From assembly GCA_002792495.1 (NCBI GenBank), contig PFOK01000072.1:1-14697 (forward strand): a stretch of 14,697 bases of DNA, in the 5' to 3' direction. Every line of letters starts with the position of its first letter. Within the stretch, counting starts at the first letter, position 1. The translations under genes were made by a program, and so were the position numbers. This DNA comes from Candidatus Peregrinibacteria bacterium CG_4_10_14_0_2_um_filter_43_11 (GTDB taxonomy: Bacteria; Patescibacteriota; Gracilibacteria; UM-FILTER-43-11). Under the pieces are notes generated by a model. The model saw only the letters and a list, made by a program, of their open reading frames with translations. It was not told where the DNA came from and did not search any database. Positions 7,901-12,915 of the stretch are shown piece after piece.

Positions 7901-9797
7901 CTCCACCGATGGAACTTACACGCTTCCGGTTACGGAAGACAGTTCATGGACGATAAAAGCCGTTGCCCCTCGTAGTGCCGAAACCACGCTGAGTGGCGCG
8001 GTGAATACGGCCGATGCTACGGCGGATACCGGAAAAAACATCACACTTACAGTTGATGCGACTAAAATCCCAAAATCCAAGAGTCAGAACTTTACTGCCA
8101 CTAATAGTGTTACCTTGGATGATACGGATAATAGCAACATGAGACTGGTTGCGGCTGGAGGGGTTCTGGCCAGTACAGGTACTGTTACAGTACAGATGGA
8201 AAAGAGTTACTTGGCATCTCCGGACGAAGATTATACCTCCATAGGTGGTGTTTCTTATGATCTTAACGTCAGTGATGGCAGTCGCGCGGTAAAAGAATTT
8301 ACCGGTAATGCGGAATTGATTCTTGAGTACGATCCGGATAATTTACCTGCGGGAGTGGAAGAGGCTGATTTGAAAGCGGTGTATTACAGCACAGAAGCCA
8401 ACCGATATATTCCTTGTGAAGGAGGTGTAGCGGTGGATGCTACAAGCAATCAAATCACCTGTGTGACAAACCATGCCACCACTTTTGCAATTGTGTATCC
8501 CACTCCAAGCTCTTCATCCTCTGCGACAGGAGGCTCTTCACGTCACAGCGTTCAGGTGAGTGAAGCAGTCATAACGGAGGCAACAGAGGGTTCCGCTAAC
8601 GACTTGGTCAATACTTCCGCCAATACCACCACCAACGCGGCCAGCAACATGATCAGAAAAGCCGTCGCGAATGAAGTTGAATTTTTCCAACCCCTGCAGT
8701 TTGATCCAAAGCTCATCACACAAAGTGTGACTACCGGCGAAAGAAGCGTTACATTGACCGAAGAGGGAGGTAAAATGACCCTCAGGCCAAATCAAGAGGC
8801 AGGCATTTCCGTGGAGATCTTTGAGGGAACAAAACTGACAGCTGATAAAGAATGGCTCGGAGACATTCAGCCTCCGGTTGTTCAACCAAAAGATGTGATT
8901 CAGGAAAGCGGAGATTACCAAGTGGCAGGCGATCGTCAGACCCTTGTGCGTGATGAAGTTGATGTTGTCATCAGCATGGGGTCCGCGAGCGGAAAATTGA
9001 CTTTTTCTGAACCGGTTAAAGTAACGGTTCCTGTCAATTTAACCGATGGATCCGTTGTTGAAATCTATTCGTCCGAAGACGGAGCGCTATGGGAGCTTGT
9101 TAACGCGAATCAAATCGTTGTAGAGGGTGGCGAAGTGGTATTTGCCACCGATCACTTCACTTACTTCGCGGTTGTCTCTACGGGTGAAAATATCCTTCCT
9201 GCCGAGGAAGAATTGAGACAGGCAGCTGCCGAGGAAGAAAAAGCGGAAGTGGAACTTCCTTTTGTGGATATGAAAAATCACTGGGGTAAAGAATTCGTAG
9301 CCAAATTGTATGCCCTTGGTGTAGTGACCGGAAAAACCGATACGATCTTTGCGCCCAGCGCAACGGTTACCCGTGCCGAATTGGCCAAAATGGCTGTTCT
9401 TGCGTTCGGTTATGACGTTCCCGCAAAGGCTACCAAAATAGACTTCAAAGACATTCCATTGACTGCCTGGTTTGCGCCTTATGTAGAAGTCGCCAAAGAA
9501 AACAACATTATTAAGGGGTATTCCAGCGGTCACTTCAAGCCGGACGCGCTTGTGAATCGCGCTGAAACCCTGAAGATTTTGTTGGAGGCTGCCAAAGTCA
9601 ATGTTCCCAAAAAAGGCACATCACAATTTAAAGATGTTTCCAAAAATGCTTGGTACTTTGATTACGTTAATTTTGCCAGCAAGTACAATATTGTGAGCGG
9701 TTACGGAAACCTGATGTTCCACCCCGCAAACTACATCAATCGCGCTGAGGCCGCCAAGATGATTGTGAAGATCATGGAAATAGCGAACCTTCAGTAA
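1995..9797 (+). CDS. Giant SLH-anchored multidomain surface protein
   Basis: A 2,600-residue exported protein. ATG 1995 is preferred over the in-frame GTG 1950 because it places a basic segment and a hydrophobic stretch (about residues 11-29) at the N terminus as a signal peptide or anchor. Approximate layout: unique N-terminal region with several Cys pairs (30-440); carboxypeptidase-regulatory-like module (447-530); four Ig-like, Big_5/SbsA-like modules (549-676, 699-806, 811-915, 917-1019); Met/Gly/Pro-rich segment (1048-1106); a chain of further regulatory-like beta modules (1248-1336, 1357-1436, 1485-1566, 1574-1637, 1669-1745, 1836-1914, 1931-2003); two ZU5-like regions (2039-2171, 2230-2394) separated by a Ser-rich linker; three SLH modules (2422-2475, 2483-2535, 2545-2600). 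SLH modules normally bind secondary cell-wall polymers, so a role as S-layer or adhesin-like protein is inferred. No catalytic motif was recognised. Two stop codons in a row end the gene, followed by a terminator. No Shine-Dalgarno is visible. Confidence 0.93.
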   Translation: MTSQFKTFLKFVANAAIVLLLIAVVVPGIYRATQKVPPSSADVTQLLSADVQNFFGTNLLLLTFDQPLPSPTAGADNCDLNPMNPDEGAVADTCYVNKGLYYLDNGTAMVTVYIARAAEFAATLSLEGYTTSQAVALIAPQNGPPIIPNPAEDTFTLTPSGNFTGVSELAGTYLVGCSGNCTTQPGNGVNNLFLTDSDTTGSGLDGRDFSVTWVPKTGQNVPAGYQSTRIYIVNQNTALTSSNVTIDGCGGNPCMDKGFFNQYNQSAYSLAQMEIADSSGSQWNPIIEYKACVLIDATADTLDCSPEASVTADSVEDSSGSFIQHMSAFNYVSGAKMTLYAQVFDDQTGDADFQAGTDGAAIQMIYGTSSGAVTTAVSATKVSGTPNGWQFQTTATNTENLYYYLKVTDKSGNIRYFTKNPSVDMSAQSTAEQAAAAAFMVTPVVAGDYTISGTVYDASTGNAIAADSATVFLSGLAVPAVTTSTGIYEFTNIPAGSYDIGAAKADYCEQMRFETVSASKTGVNFSLNPGFCSFQMPGEGGGPGGKPHVMFSTPPEFDNFAPIDQSIYVGLDQELNPTTVNDVDATGATDKIYLTTDNGTTKIAGTVTYCSSSSSPGCSSLHPGDTNVILFTPASNLTATTGYTLVIGSGVTSTSGQSIDGNRPGGGHEISFFTSGNAFNNFAQDIGYNFGSGGQYMPPYVEAVFPGPGMQYPPNTKIAITFSELMKADTLVTANFKLLKSSVEQSFTLTADTTNKIVVLTPASVLTSGEYEVRVMGAVANQSGIPMMDTTQYGASPAFISFFEVAGSNDATASSVYPMNPNNATGVAVNRPIEFGFSEALDPSTVTVSNITLSRGSTGVSATVEYRPGGNLVIVPNNVLAPNTAYTAGFTASVTDLSGVAMTAQNFSFTTGAADTVQPNITETRCDDYTCNIRFTEPMNSKRETAGVTEWAGSVLNSANWTLQRTAPSSSAISLSGMPISYNKDDYSATIQGISGLTNGDTFQITVGTNVGDLSGNLVSTADSANVFTGIAENSAETYGFNSKEGSMFGPPKANMMTMGGGPGGPGGMMDMKATGGFGGFTPEQFFSGDAVMAYPFSDMAGMDVNVFQVRLPVSQLGIEGGLLDQDQIVLTFPTGTDITNTRQDTQSPYLRDFTEFDAGKITFDSALDSDGIAVDTASRTVTIQLDVTEGTPGANDRVTIDLRGIVNPTIPRDPSNGYTVGVKLKRAGTVRANLTSTPYPIRAAGTNTITVNVYAGSQASPVSGANGNVFIFGGGPAGPMDRDVTLTNGTISAVGGDTNLSSIVYSGLPDGCYNIGSQSNATLGNNDYDGRDRPESICVNGSQSTSYNLVFTRAVGEGAEASVPVTVKLVKAGGFGGANIDIFAGGPGRFKNKTIDNVTTPDPNGYTLYLPRNGRWHVGVGPAMPKSGGMPDFDTFGGTPPPPVELEVRDIESSGSVSLAFNAPMGVSFNDETDTLTYTVRTNSINVPVTLTDGSNPLAEVDVFMHQKGFGAGTFGRTNSSGQVTLRVADYGSYEIGAFKPGLGETFRQVDVREDSGTKIRFEGADVATVPLKIKKRDYYISGKVLDASGSGLGYAPVWASDANGTFIPGQTESDGSFTIYVSAGTWTVQSELPPGRTDTCSSFLKSITISAETGSKANQNVQATEQTCKTLTGTVTIDGSARGNTHIFIEQWDTVNNRPSGGFHRETNTNSSGVYTASVPAGTYRVGTWDPDFGELGETVVVSATSTTQNLNSGTLENITFVFTGGAAEMAGFVEFKNTSDRMNRFGKPYSDASQNLVVPLKSGSYEYSMNINGVGNFTGTADTGDTVTLSLTGSTLLTLSGTVYDSNGTALPGATVVVDNFTSGIHRDAKSSADGTYSLRAKAGTYQVTVNRAEYIAGQAPATLALTESTSDYDFGGEGGDQLGMVASSKTITGTLYESDGSTPVNDARVWAQNSTGQVVAVELRDSTDGTYTLPVTEDSSWTIKAVAPRSAETTLSGAVNTADATADTGKNITLTVDATKIPKSKSQNFTATNSVTLDDTDNSNMRLVAAGGVLASTGTVTVQMEKSYLASPDEDYTSIGGVSYDLNVSDGSRAVKEFTGNAELILEYDPDNLPAGVEEADLKAVYYSTEANRYIPCEGGVAVDATSNQITCVTNHATTFAIVYPTPSSSSSATGGSSRHSVQVSEAVITEATEGSANDLVNTSANTTTNAASNMIRKAVANEVEFFQPLQFDPKLITQSVTTGERSVTLTEEGGKMTLRPNQEAGISVEIFEGTKLTADKEWLGDIQPPVVQPKDVIQESGDYQVAGDRQTLVRDEVDVVISMGSASGKLTFSEPVKVTVPVNLTDGSVVEIYSSEDGALWELVNANQIVVEGGEVVFATDHFTYFAVVSTGENILPAEEELRQAAAEEEKAEVELPFVDMKNHWGKEFVAKLYALGVVTGKTDTIFAPSATVTRAELAKMAVLAFGYDVPAKATKIDFKDIPLTAWFAPYVEVAKENNIIKGYSSGHFKPDALVNRAETLKILLEAAKVNVPKKGTSQFKDVSKNAWYFDYVNFASKYNIVSGYGNLMFHPANYINRAEAAKMIVKIMEIANLQ

Positions 9798-9819
9798 TAA
9801 CTCCTCAATAACCCGACCA

Positions 9820-9860
9820 AAAAGAGGTCTTGCGCCCAGTGGTGTGAGGCCTCTTTTAGT
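9820..9860 (+). terminator. Terminator of the giant surface-protein gene
   Basis: AAAAGAGGTCT (9820-9830) pairs with AGGCCTCTTTT (9847-9857) through 11 pairs including one G-T wobble, with a 16-base loop. The right arm supplies the T-run. It starts 23 bases after the stop codon, the expected place for an intrinsic terminator. Confidence 0.7.
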
Positions 9861-9902
9861 TTAAATTGTCAATTTTATTGATTCGCTCATCGGGGCAAAA
9901 AA

Positions 9903-9911
9903 TGATATAAT
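9903..9911 (+). promoter_or_regulatory. Extended -10 promoter for clpP
   Basis: TGATATAAT is an exact extended -10 (TGn-TATAAT). No clear -35 lies at normal spacing, which extended -10 promoters can tolerate. It would give a leader of about 95 bases made almost wholly of A and T. Confidence 0.4.
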
Positions 9912-9975
9912 ATAAAAGAATTTTTAATTTATGATTTTAAATTTTAAAACCGATAAATAAGATTTAAAAATTGTG

Positions 9976-10013
9976 AATTTAAAATTTAAAATTTAAAATT
10001 AAAAATTAAATTT
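9976..10013 (+). repeat. All-A/T leader element before clpP
   Basis: These 38 bases contain only A and T, built from repeated TTTAAAA-like words, and run directly into the clpP ATG. The 17-base stretch at 9992-10008 is identical to 12440-12456 before the GGQ release-factor gene. A related, less pure AT tract extends upstream to about 9920. Confidence 0.75.
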
Positions 10014-10604
10014 ATGCCAATCATTCCAACTGTTATCGATAAAACCCCTCAAGGGGGAGAGCGCGTTTACGACATTTACTCACGTTTGCTGGAAGAGCGA
10101 ATCGTTTTTTTGGGATCCGCCATCAACGATGAAGTGGCCAATACCGTTATCGCACAGCTTTTATTTTTGGATAAAGTCGATTCCACTAAAGACATCACCA
10201 TTTACGTCAATTCTCCGGGGGGTTCGGTTTCTTCCACTCTGGCAATGTACGACACCATGCAACTTGTAAAATGTGACGTGTCCACCGTTTGTATCGGGAT
10301 AGCGGCTTCAGGCGGCTCCATTATCCTGATGGGCGGAACGAAGGGCAAACGCTATACTCTGCCTCATTCTGAGGTCATGATCCATCAGCCTCTTGGCGGA
10401 ACGGAAGGACAGGCAACCGACATCGCGATTCATGCCAATCATATTATCGAAACCAAGCAACTATTGAATCAAATGATTGCCGATCACACGGGTCAGGCAC
10501 TTGAGAAAGTGGAGAAAGACACCGAACGCGACTATTTTATGCGCGCCAAAGAAGCACTGGCTTACGGAATTGTAGATAAGATCATTGAACCAAAGAAGAA
10601 GTAA
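10014..10604 (+). CDS. clpP: ATP-dependent Clp protease proteolytic subunit
   Basis: ClpP is the serine peptidase of the cytoplasmic Clp complex; its 14-subunit barrel degrades proteins unfolded by ClpX or ClpA/C partners. The 196-residue protein starts MPIIPTVIDKTPQGGERVYD, a standard ClpP N terminus, so ATG 10014 is well supported. The predicted triad is Ser99 (in IGIAASGGS), His124 (in HSEVMIHQPLGG) and Asp173 (in DTERDYF), equivalent to E. coli Ser97/His122/Asp171. Two normally strong motifs are altered: the usual ASMGA after the nucleophile reads ASGGS, and the usual GSITAGLAIYD reads GSVSSTLAMYD. The catalytic residues are all present, so an active enzyme is expected. No clpX or clpA/C is adjacent. 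The gene has its own probable promoter and a strong terminator and looks monocistronic. No Shine-Dalgarno is seen. Confidence 0.97.
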   Translation: MPIIPTVIDKTPQGGERVYDIYSRLLEERIVFLGSAINDEVANTVIAQLLFLDKVDSTKDITIYVNSPGGSVSSTLAMYDTMQLVKCDVSTVCIGIAASGGSIILMGGTKGKRYTLPHSEVMIHQPLGGTEGQATDIAIHANHIIETKQLLNQMIADHTGQALEKVEKDTERDYFMRAKEALAYGIVDKIIEPKKK

Positions 10605-10624
10605 TTTTCCGGATTAATTTCAAT

Positions 10625-10652
10625 AAAAACCCCGATGGATATCGGGGTTTTT
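10625..10652. terminator. Bidirectional terminator between convergent genes
   Basis: AAAAACCCCGAT (10625-10636) and ATCGGGGTTTTT (10641-10652) form a perfect 12-bp stem with the tetraloop GGAT. There is a T-run on both strands, so it can end clpP on plus and the four-TM protein gene on minus, which converge here. Confidence 0.88.
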
Positions 10653-10677
10653 AATCATTCGTATTACGTTCTTAAAT

Positions 10678-11196
10678 TTATTGAGCGAGTTCATTCACTT
10701 TTTCAGTCACAACGTCCCGAATCATGGTGGGGTTAAGGTTATTGCCGAAATTTTGTAACTTGTCTTTTTGGCTCATTAAAAAGCTACCACCAACCGCTCC
10801 CATAAGAATCACGTTGAGCAAAATACTGATCAGAGCACTCACAAGAAAAAGGAGAACTGTTCGCACAACGCCCAATTCATAAATCTTTTTAAGAATGAAA
10901 AAGACGCCCGCCAAAAAGCCGATGGAAATCAAATAGTTCAACCCCTTCATGAGCGACGTCATGCTTTCGTAATGCACTCCCAAATAGTTAAAAAGAATCG
11001 TGAGTACGCTTAAAACAAGCGTGAACAAAAAAAGGAAAAGAACGGCCTTTGCCGCGGAAAGAAAACCGCTCCTCGGGCTTCTTACCACCTTGCCCCCCAA
11101 ATAAACGGCAACCATATTAATGAGCAGTAGGACCACAAGAACACCGGCCATGATTCCAGATCCCATCATATAGATATTCATTAAAACATCATTCAT
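10678..11196 (-). CDS. Four-TM membrane protein, unknown function
   Basis: I do not recognise the family. The 172-residue protein has four strongly hydrophobic segments at about 11-34, 48-71, 84-102 and 111-137. Short basic loops (KVVRSPR after the first segment, KKIYE after the third) suggest that these two loops face the cytoplasm, placing both termini outside; this topology is inferred. The C-terminal 35 residues are polar, contain NP and basic/acidic pairs, and probably form a helical tail. No catalytic or metal-binding residues stand out. The start could be ATG 11196 or the second Met five codons later; neither has a Shine-Dalgarno. The gene is divergent from tgt across an 82-base spacer and converges on clpP through a shared terminator. 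It is likely a lineage-specific small membrane protein. Confidence 0.85.
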   Translation of the reverse strand: MNDVLMNIYMMGSGIMAGVLVVLLLINMVAVYLGGKVVRSPRSGFLSAAKAVLFLFLFTLVLSVLTILFNYLGVHYESMTSLMKGLNYLISIGFLAGVFFILKKIYELGVVRTVLLFLVSALISILLNVILMGAVGGSFLMSQKDKLQNFGNNLNPTMIRDVVTEKVNELAQ

Positions 11197-11226
11197 AATA
11201 AAAGGGATTAAAAAATATTTAGTAAC

Positions 11227-11232
11227 AGTATA
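11227..11232 (-). promoter_or_regulatory. Possible -10 for the four-TM protein gene
   Basis: On the minus strand this reads TATACT, about 31 bases before the ATG. No convincing -35 is seen. Weak support. Confidence 0.25.
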
Positions 11233-11266
11233 ACCCTTTAAGGAAGACTTTTATACTTCATTTTAT

Positions 11267-11272
11267 TATAAT
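11267..11272 (+). promoter_or_regulatory. -10 element of tgt, probably leaderless
   Basis: An exact TATAAT ends six bases before the tgt ATG (11279). Transcription normally begins 6-8 bases after the hexamer, so the mRNA would begin at or next to the A of the start codon. There is no Shine-Dalgarno. No consensus -35 is present. Confidence 0.5.
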
Positions 11273-11278
11273 GCGGGT

Positions 11279-12406
11279 ATGTTTAAATACATCCAAACCT
11301 CCGGCAAGGCGCGTCGCGGCACTCTAAAAACCGCTCATGGCGAAATTCAAACCCCCTTTTTTATGACGATTGGCACTGCGGGTGCCGTGAAAGGCTTATT
11401 GCCATCCGAAGTCAGGGCGTTGGGCGGTCAGATTATCCTCTCCAATACCTATCACCTCCATCTTCGTCCGGGAGAAGATATCGTCGCTAAGGCGGGTGGG
11501 CTTCACAAATTCATGAATTGGGACGGACCCATTTTAACGGATAGTGGTGGGTACCAGGTTTTTTCGCTCGCCAAAATTCGCAAACTCAAAGATGACGGAG
11601 TCGAATTTCAATCACACCTGAACGGCGAAACCATTTTTTTAACACCCGAAAAGGCCATCGAAATTCAAATGAAACTGGGGAGCGACATCATGATGGTTTT
11701 AGATGAATGCCCCGCCGCGGATGCGGATCGTACGTACGTCGAAAAATCATTAAAACTAACAACAGATTGGGCAAAACGATGCCAAACGTTTTTTATCAAA
11801 AACCGTAGAGACGCACCATGGCGCGTCTCTACAAACCCATCCGGGTTGTTTGGCATTGTCCAGGGGGGCATGCACCACGATCTGCGTAAACAATCGGCAC
11901 AGCAGTTGGTTGATATCGGTTTCGATGGGTACGCGATTGGCGGACTTTCCGTTGGCGAGCCCAACGCGACCATGTACAACATGATTGATGCGACCGTTCC
12001 TCACCTGCCCACCGATAAACCCCGTTATTTGATGGGGGTTGGAACCCCGCAAGATATCGTAGAAGCCGTGGAGCGTGGGATTGACATGTTCGATTGTGTT
12101 CTCCCTACTCGTAACGCCCGTCACGGTCATTTGTTCACGTCGCAGGGTATTGTGCGCATTAAGAACGAGCAATACAAAAACGATTTCACACCGCTTGATC
12201 CCGAATGCCAATGTTTGGCCTGCACGCAATTCACCAAGGCCTACCTTCGCCATCTTTTTATGGCCAAAGAAATCCTCAGTCTCCGCCTCAATACGCTTCA
12301 TAACGTCGCCTTTTACCTCAATTTGATGAAGCAGATCCGTGCGGCGATTGAAAACGATCGATTTGGGGAATTTAAAAAAGAATTCCTGGATAATTTTAAA
12401 GTCTAA
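11279..12406 (+). CDS. tgt: Queuine tRNA-ribosyltransferase (TGT)
   Basis: TGT exchanges guanine-34 in the anticodon of tRNAs with GUN anticodons for preQ1, a step toward queuosine. At 375 residues it has the normal bacterial size and architecture. The proposed catalytic base Asp88 is in DSGGYQVFSL, the nucleophile Asp272 in MFDCVLPTRNARHG, the substrate-binding segments are GIVQGG (192-197) and AIGGLSVGE (219-227), and the zinc ligands are Cys310, Cys312, Cys315 and His341. The start is fixed by the conserved N terminus. Odd feature: residues 176-186 (RRDAPWRVSTN) are encoded by a 28-bp palindrome plus a 5-bp direct repeat. Removing them rejoins IKN to PSGLFGIVQGG at a length typical of the family, so they look like an in-frame insertion in the loop just before GIVQGG. 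All catalytic and zinc residues remain. No other queuosine gene is in the window. Confidence 0.97.
   Translation: MFKYIQTSGKARRGTLKTAHGEIQTPFFMTIGTAGAVKGLLPSEVRALGGQIILSNTYHLHLRPGEDIVAKAGGLHKFMNWDGPILTDSGGYQVFSLAKIRKLKDDGVEFQSHLNGETIFLTPEKAIEIQMKLGSDIMMVLDECPAADADRTYVEKSLKLTTDWAKRCQTFFIKNRRDAPWRVSTNPSGLFGIVQGGMHHDLRKQSAQQLVDIGFDGYAIGGLSVGEPNATMYNMIDATVPHLPTDKPRYLMGVGTPQDIVEAVERGIDMFDCVLPTRNARHGHLFTSQGIVRIKNEQYKNDFTPLDPECQCLACTQFTKAYLRHLFMAKEILSLRLNTLHNVAFYLNLMKQIRAAIENDRFGEFKKEFLDNFKV
11800..11837. mobile_element. 28-bp palindromic element inserted in tgt
   Basis: GTAGAGACGC (11805-11814) is mirrored by GCGTCTCTAC (11823-11832); the centre is a CCATGG core with one A-C mismatch beside it, so 13 of 14 pairs match. 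AAACC lies on both sides (11800-11804 and 11833-11837), consistent with a 5-bp target duplication. Element plus one duplication is 33 bp, or 11 codons, so the frame is kept. No transposase is nearby, so any movement would need a factor supplied from elsewhere. Confidence 0.75.
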
Positions 12407-12438
12407 ATTTTTAAACAAATAAGGTGTATCCAGAAAGG

Positions 12439-12470
12439 TTTTAAAATTAAAAATTATAAATTTAAAATTT
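12439..12470 (+). repeat. All-A/T leader element before the GGQ protein gene
   Basis: 32 bases of only A and T run directly into the ATG at 12471. The 17 bases at 12440-12456 are identical to 9992-10008 before clpP. No ribosome binding site is seen within reach; the nearest purine block, GAAAGG (12433-12438), is more than 30 bases upstream of the ATG. Confidence 0.75.
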
Positions 12471-12821
12471 ATGAAACTTCCTCCTCAATCTCAACTCACC
12501 GATGCCAAATACCAATCGATTCTCACCCTCATCGATGAATTAAAAATAAACCTTGATGACATCGATGAAAAATTCATTCACGGTGGCGGTCATGGAGGGC
12601 AAAAGATCAACAAGTCCACCAACACGGTTCAGCTCAAACACCTGACAACAGGCACAACGGTTAAATACCAAAAACATCGTCAGCGTGCCATGAATCGCAT
12701 TCTTGCTTTACGGGAATTGCTGGAAAAATTAAATCCGGATTCCAAAAAACAGCAGGGGATTGAAAGAGTCCGTAAGCAAAAAGCCCGTCAAAAACGTCGT
12801 CGACAGGAAGGGGGAAAATGA
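12471..12821 (+). CDS. Stand-alone GGQ-domain release factor-like protein
   Basis: A 116-residue protein made of the catalytic domain of class I peptide release factors without codon-recognition domains. The GGQ tripeptide is at residues 42-44 inside HGGGHGGQKINKSTN, followed by VQLKHLTTGTTVKYQ and HRQRAMNRILALREL, the usual order for this domain. The glutamine positions water for hydrolysis of peptidyl-tRNA in the ribosomal peptidyl-transferase centre. The C-terminal 25 residues are very basic (KARQKRRRQ), like the tails of ArfB (YaeJ) that enter the empty mRNA channel of stalled ribosomes. The sequence around GGQ resembles the MTRFR/C12orf65-type group more than ArfB itself, but this is by eye. 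A role in rescue of stalled ribosomes or split large subunits is inferred. It follows tgt on the same strand after 64 bases and could be co-transcribed. The first 20 residues are not conserved in my recollection of the family. Confidence 0.88.
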   Translation: MKLPPQSQLTDAKYQSILTLIDELKINLDDIDEKFIHGGGHGGQKINKSTNTVQLKHLTTGTTVKYQKHRQRAMNRILALRELLEKLNPDSKKQQGIERVRKQKARQKRRRQEGGK

Positions 12822-12856
12822 GTTAAAAAGGCTCATCAACAAACGGAAGAATAATA

Positions 12857-12884
12857 TTGACAAAATACAAAATTTATGTAAAAT
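12857..12884 (+). promoter_or_regulatory. Sigma-70-like promoter of the GGDEF-like gene
   Basis: A perfect TTGACA (12857-12862) is followed after 16 bases by TAAAAT (12879-12884). The predicted start is near 12891, about 25 bases before ATG 12916. This is the best promoter in the window and supports the downstream start of the next gene. Confidence 0.6.
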
Positions 12885-12915
12885 AGAAGATACTTTTTCT
12901 GTTAATTCCTTTTTT

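Noticed and set aside
8179..8193. Perfect small inverted repeat GTACTG-TTA-CAGTAC in the giant gene
   Set aside because: Only six base pairs, no T-run, and it encodes ordinary beta-strand residues; expected by chance in a gene this long.
9173..9181. GTCTCTAC resembling the right end of the palindromic element
   Set aside because: No matching left arm is nearby; it is an isolated octamer inside coding sequence.
11756..12418. Minus-strand frame of 220 codons opposite tgt
   Set aside because: The plus strand holds all TGT motifs in frame; the antisense frame is a shadow.
12760..12915. N-terminal extension of the GGDEF-like gene from a TTG
   Set aside because: It overlaps the end of the GGQ-protein gene, and the best promoter (12857-12884) lies downstream of it.
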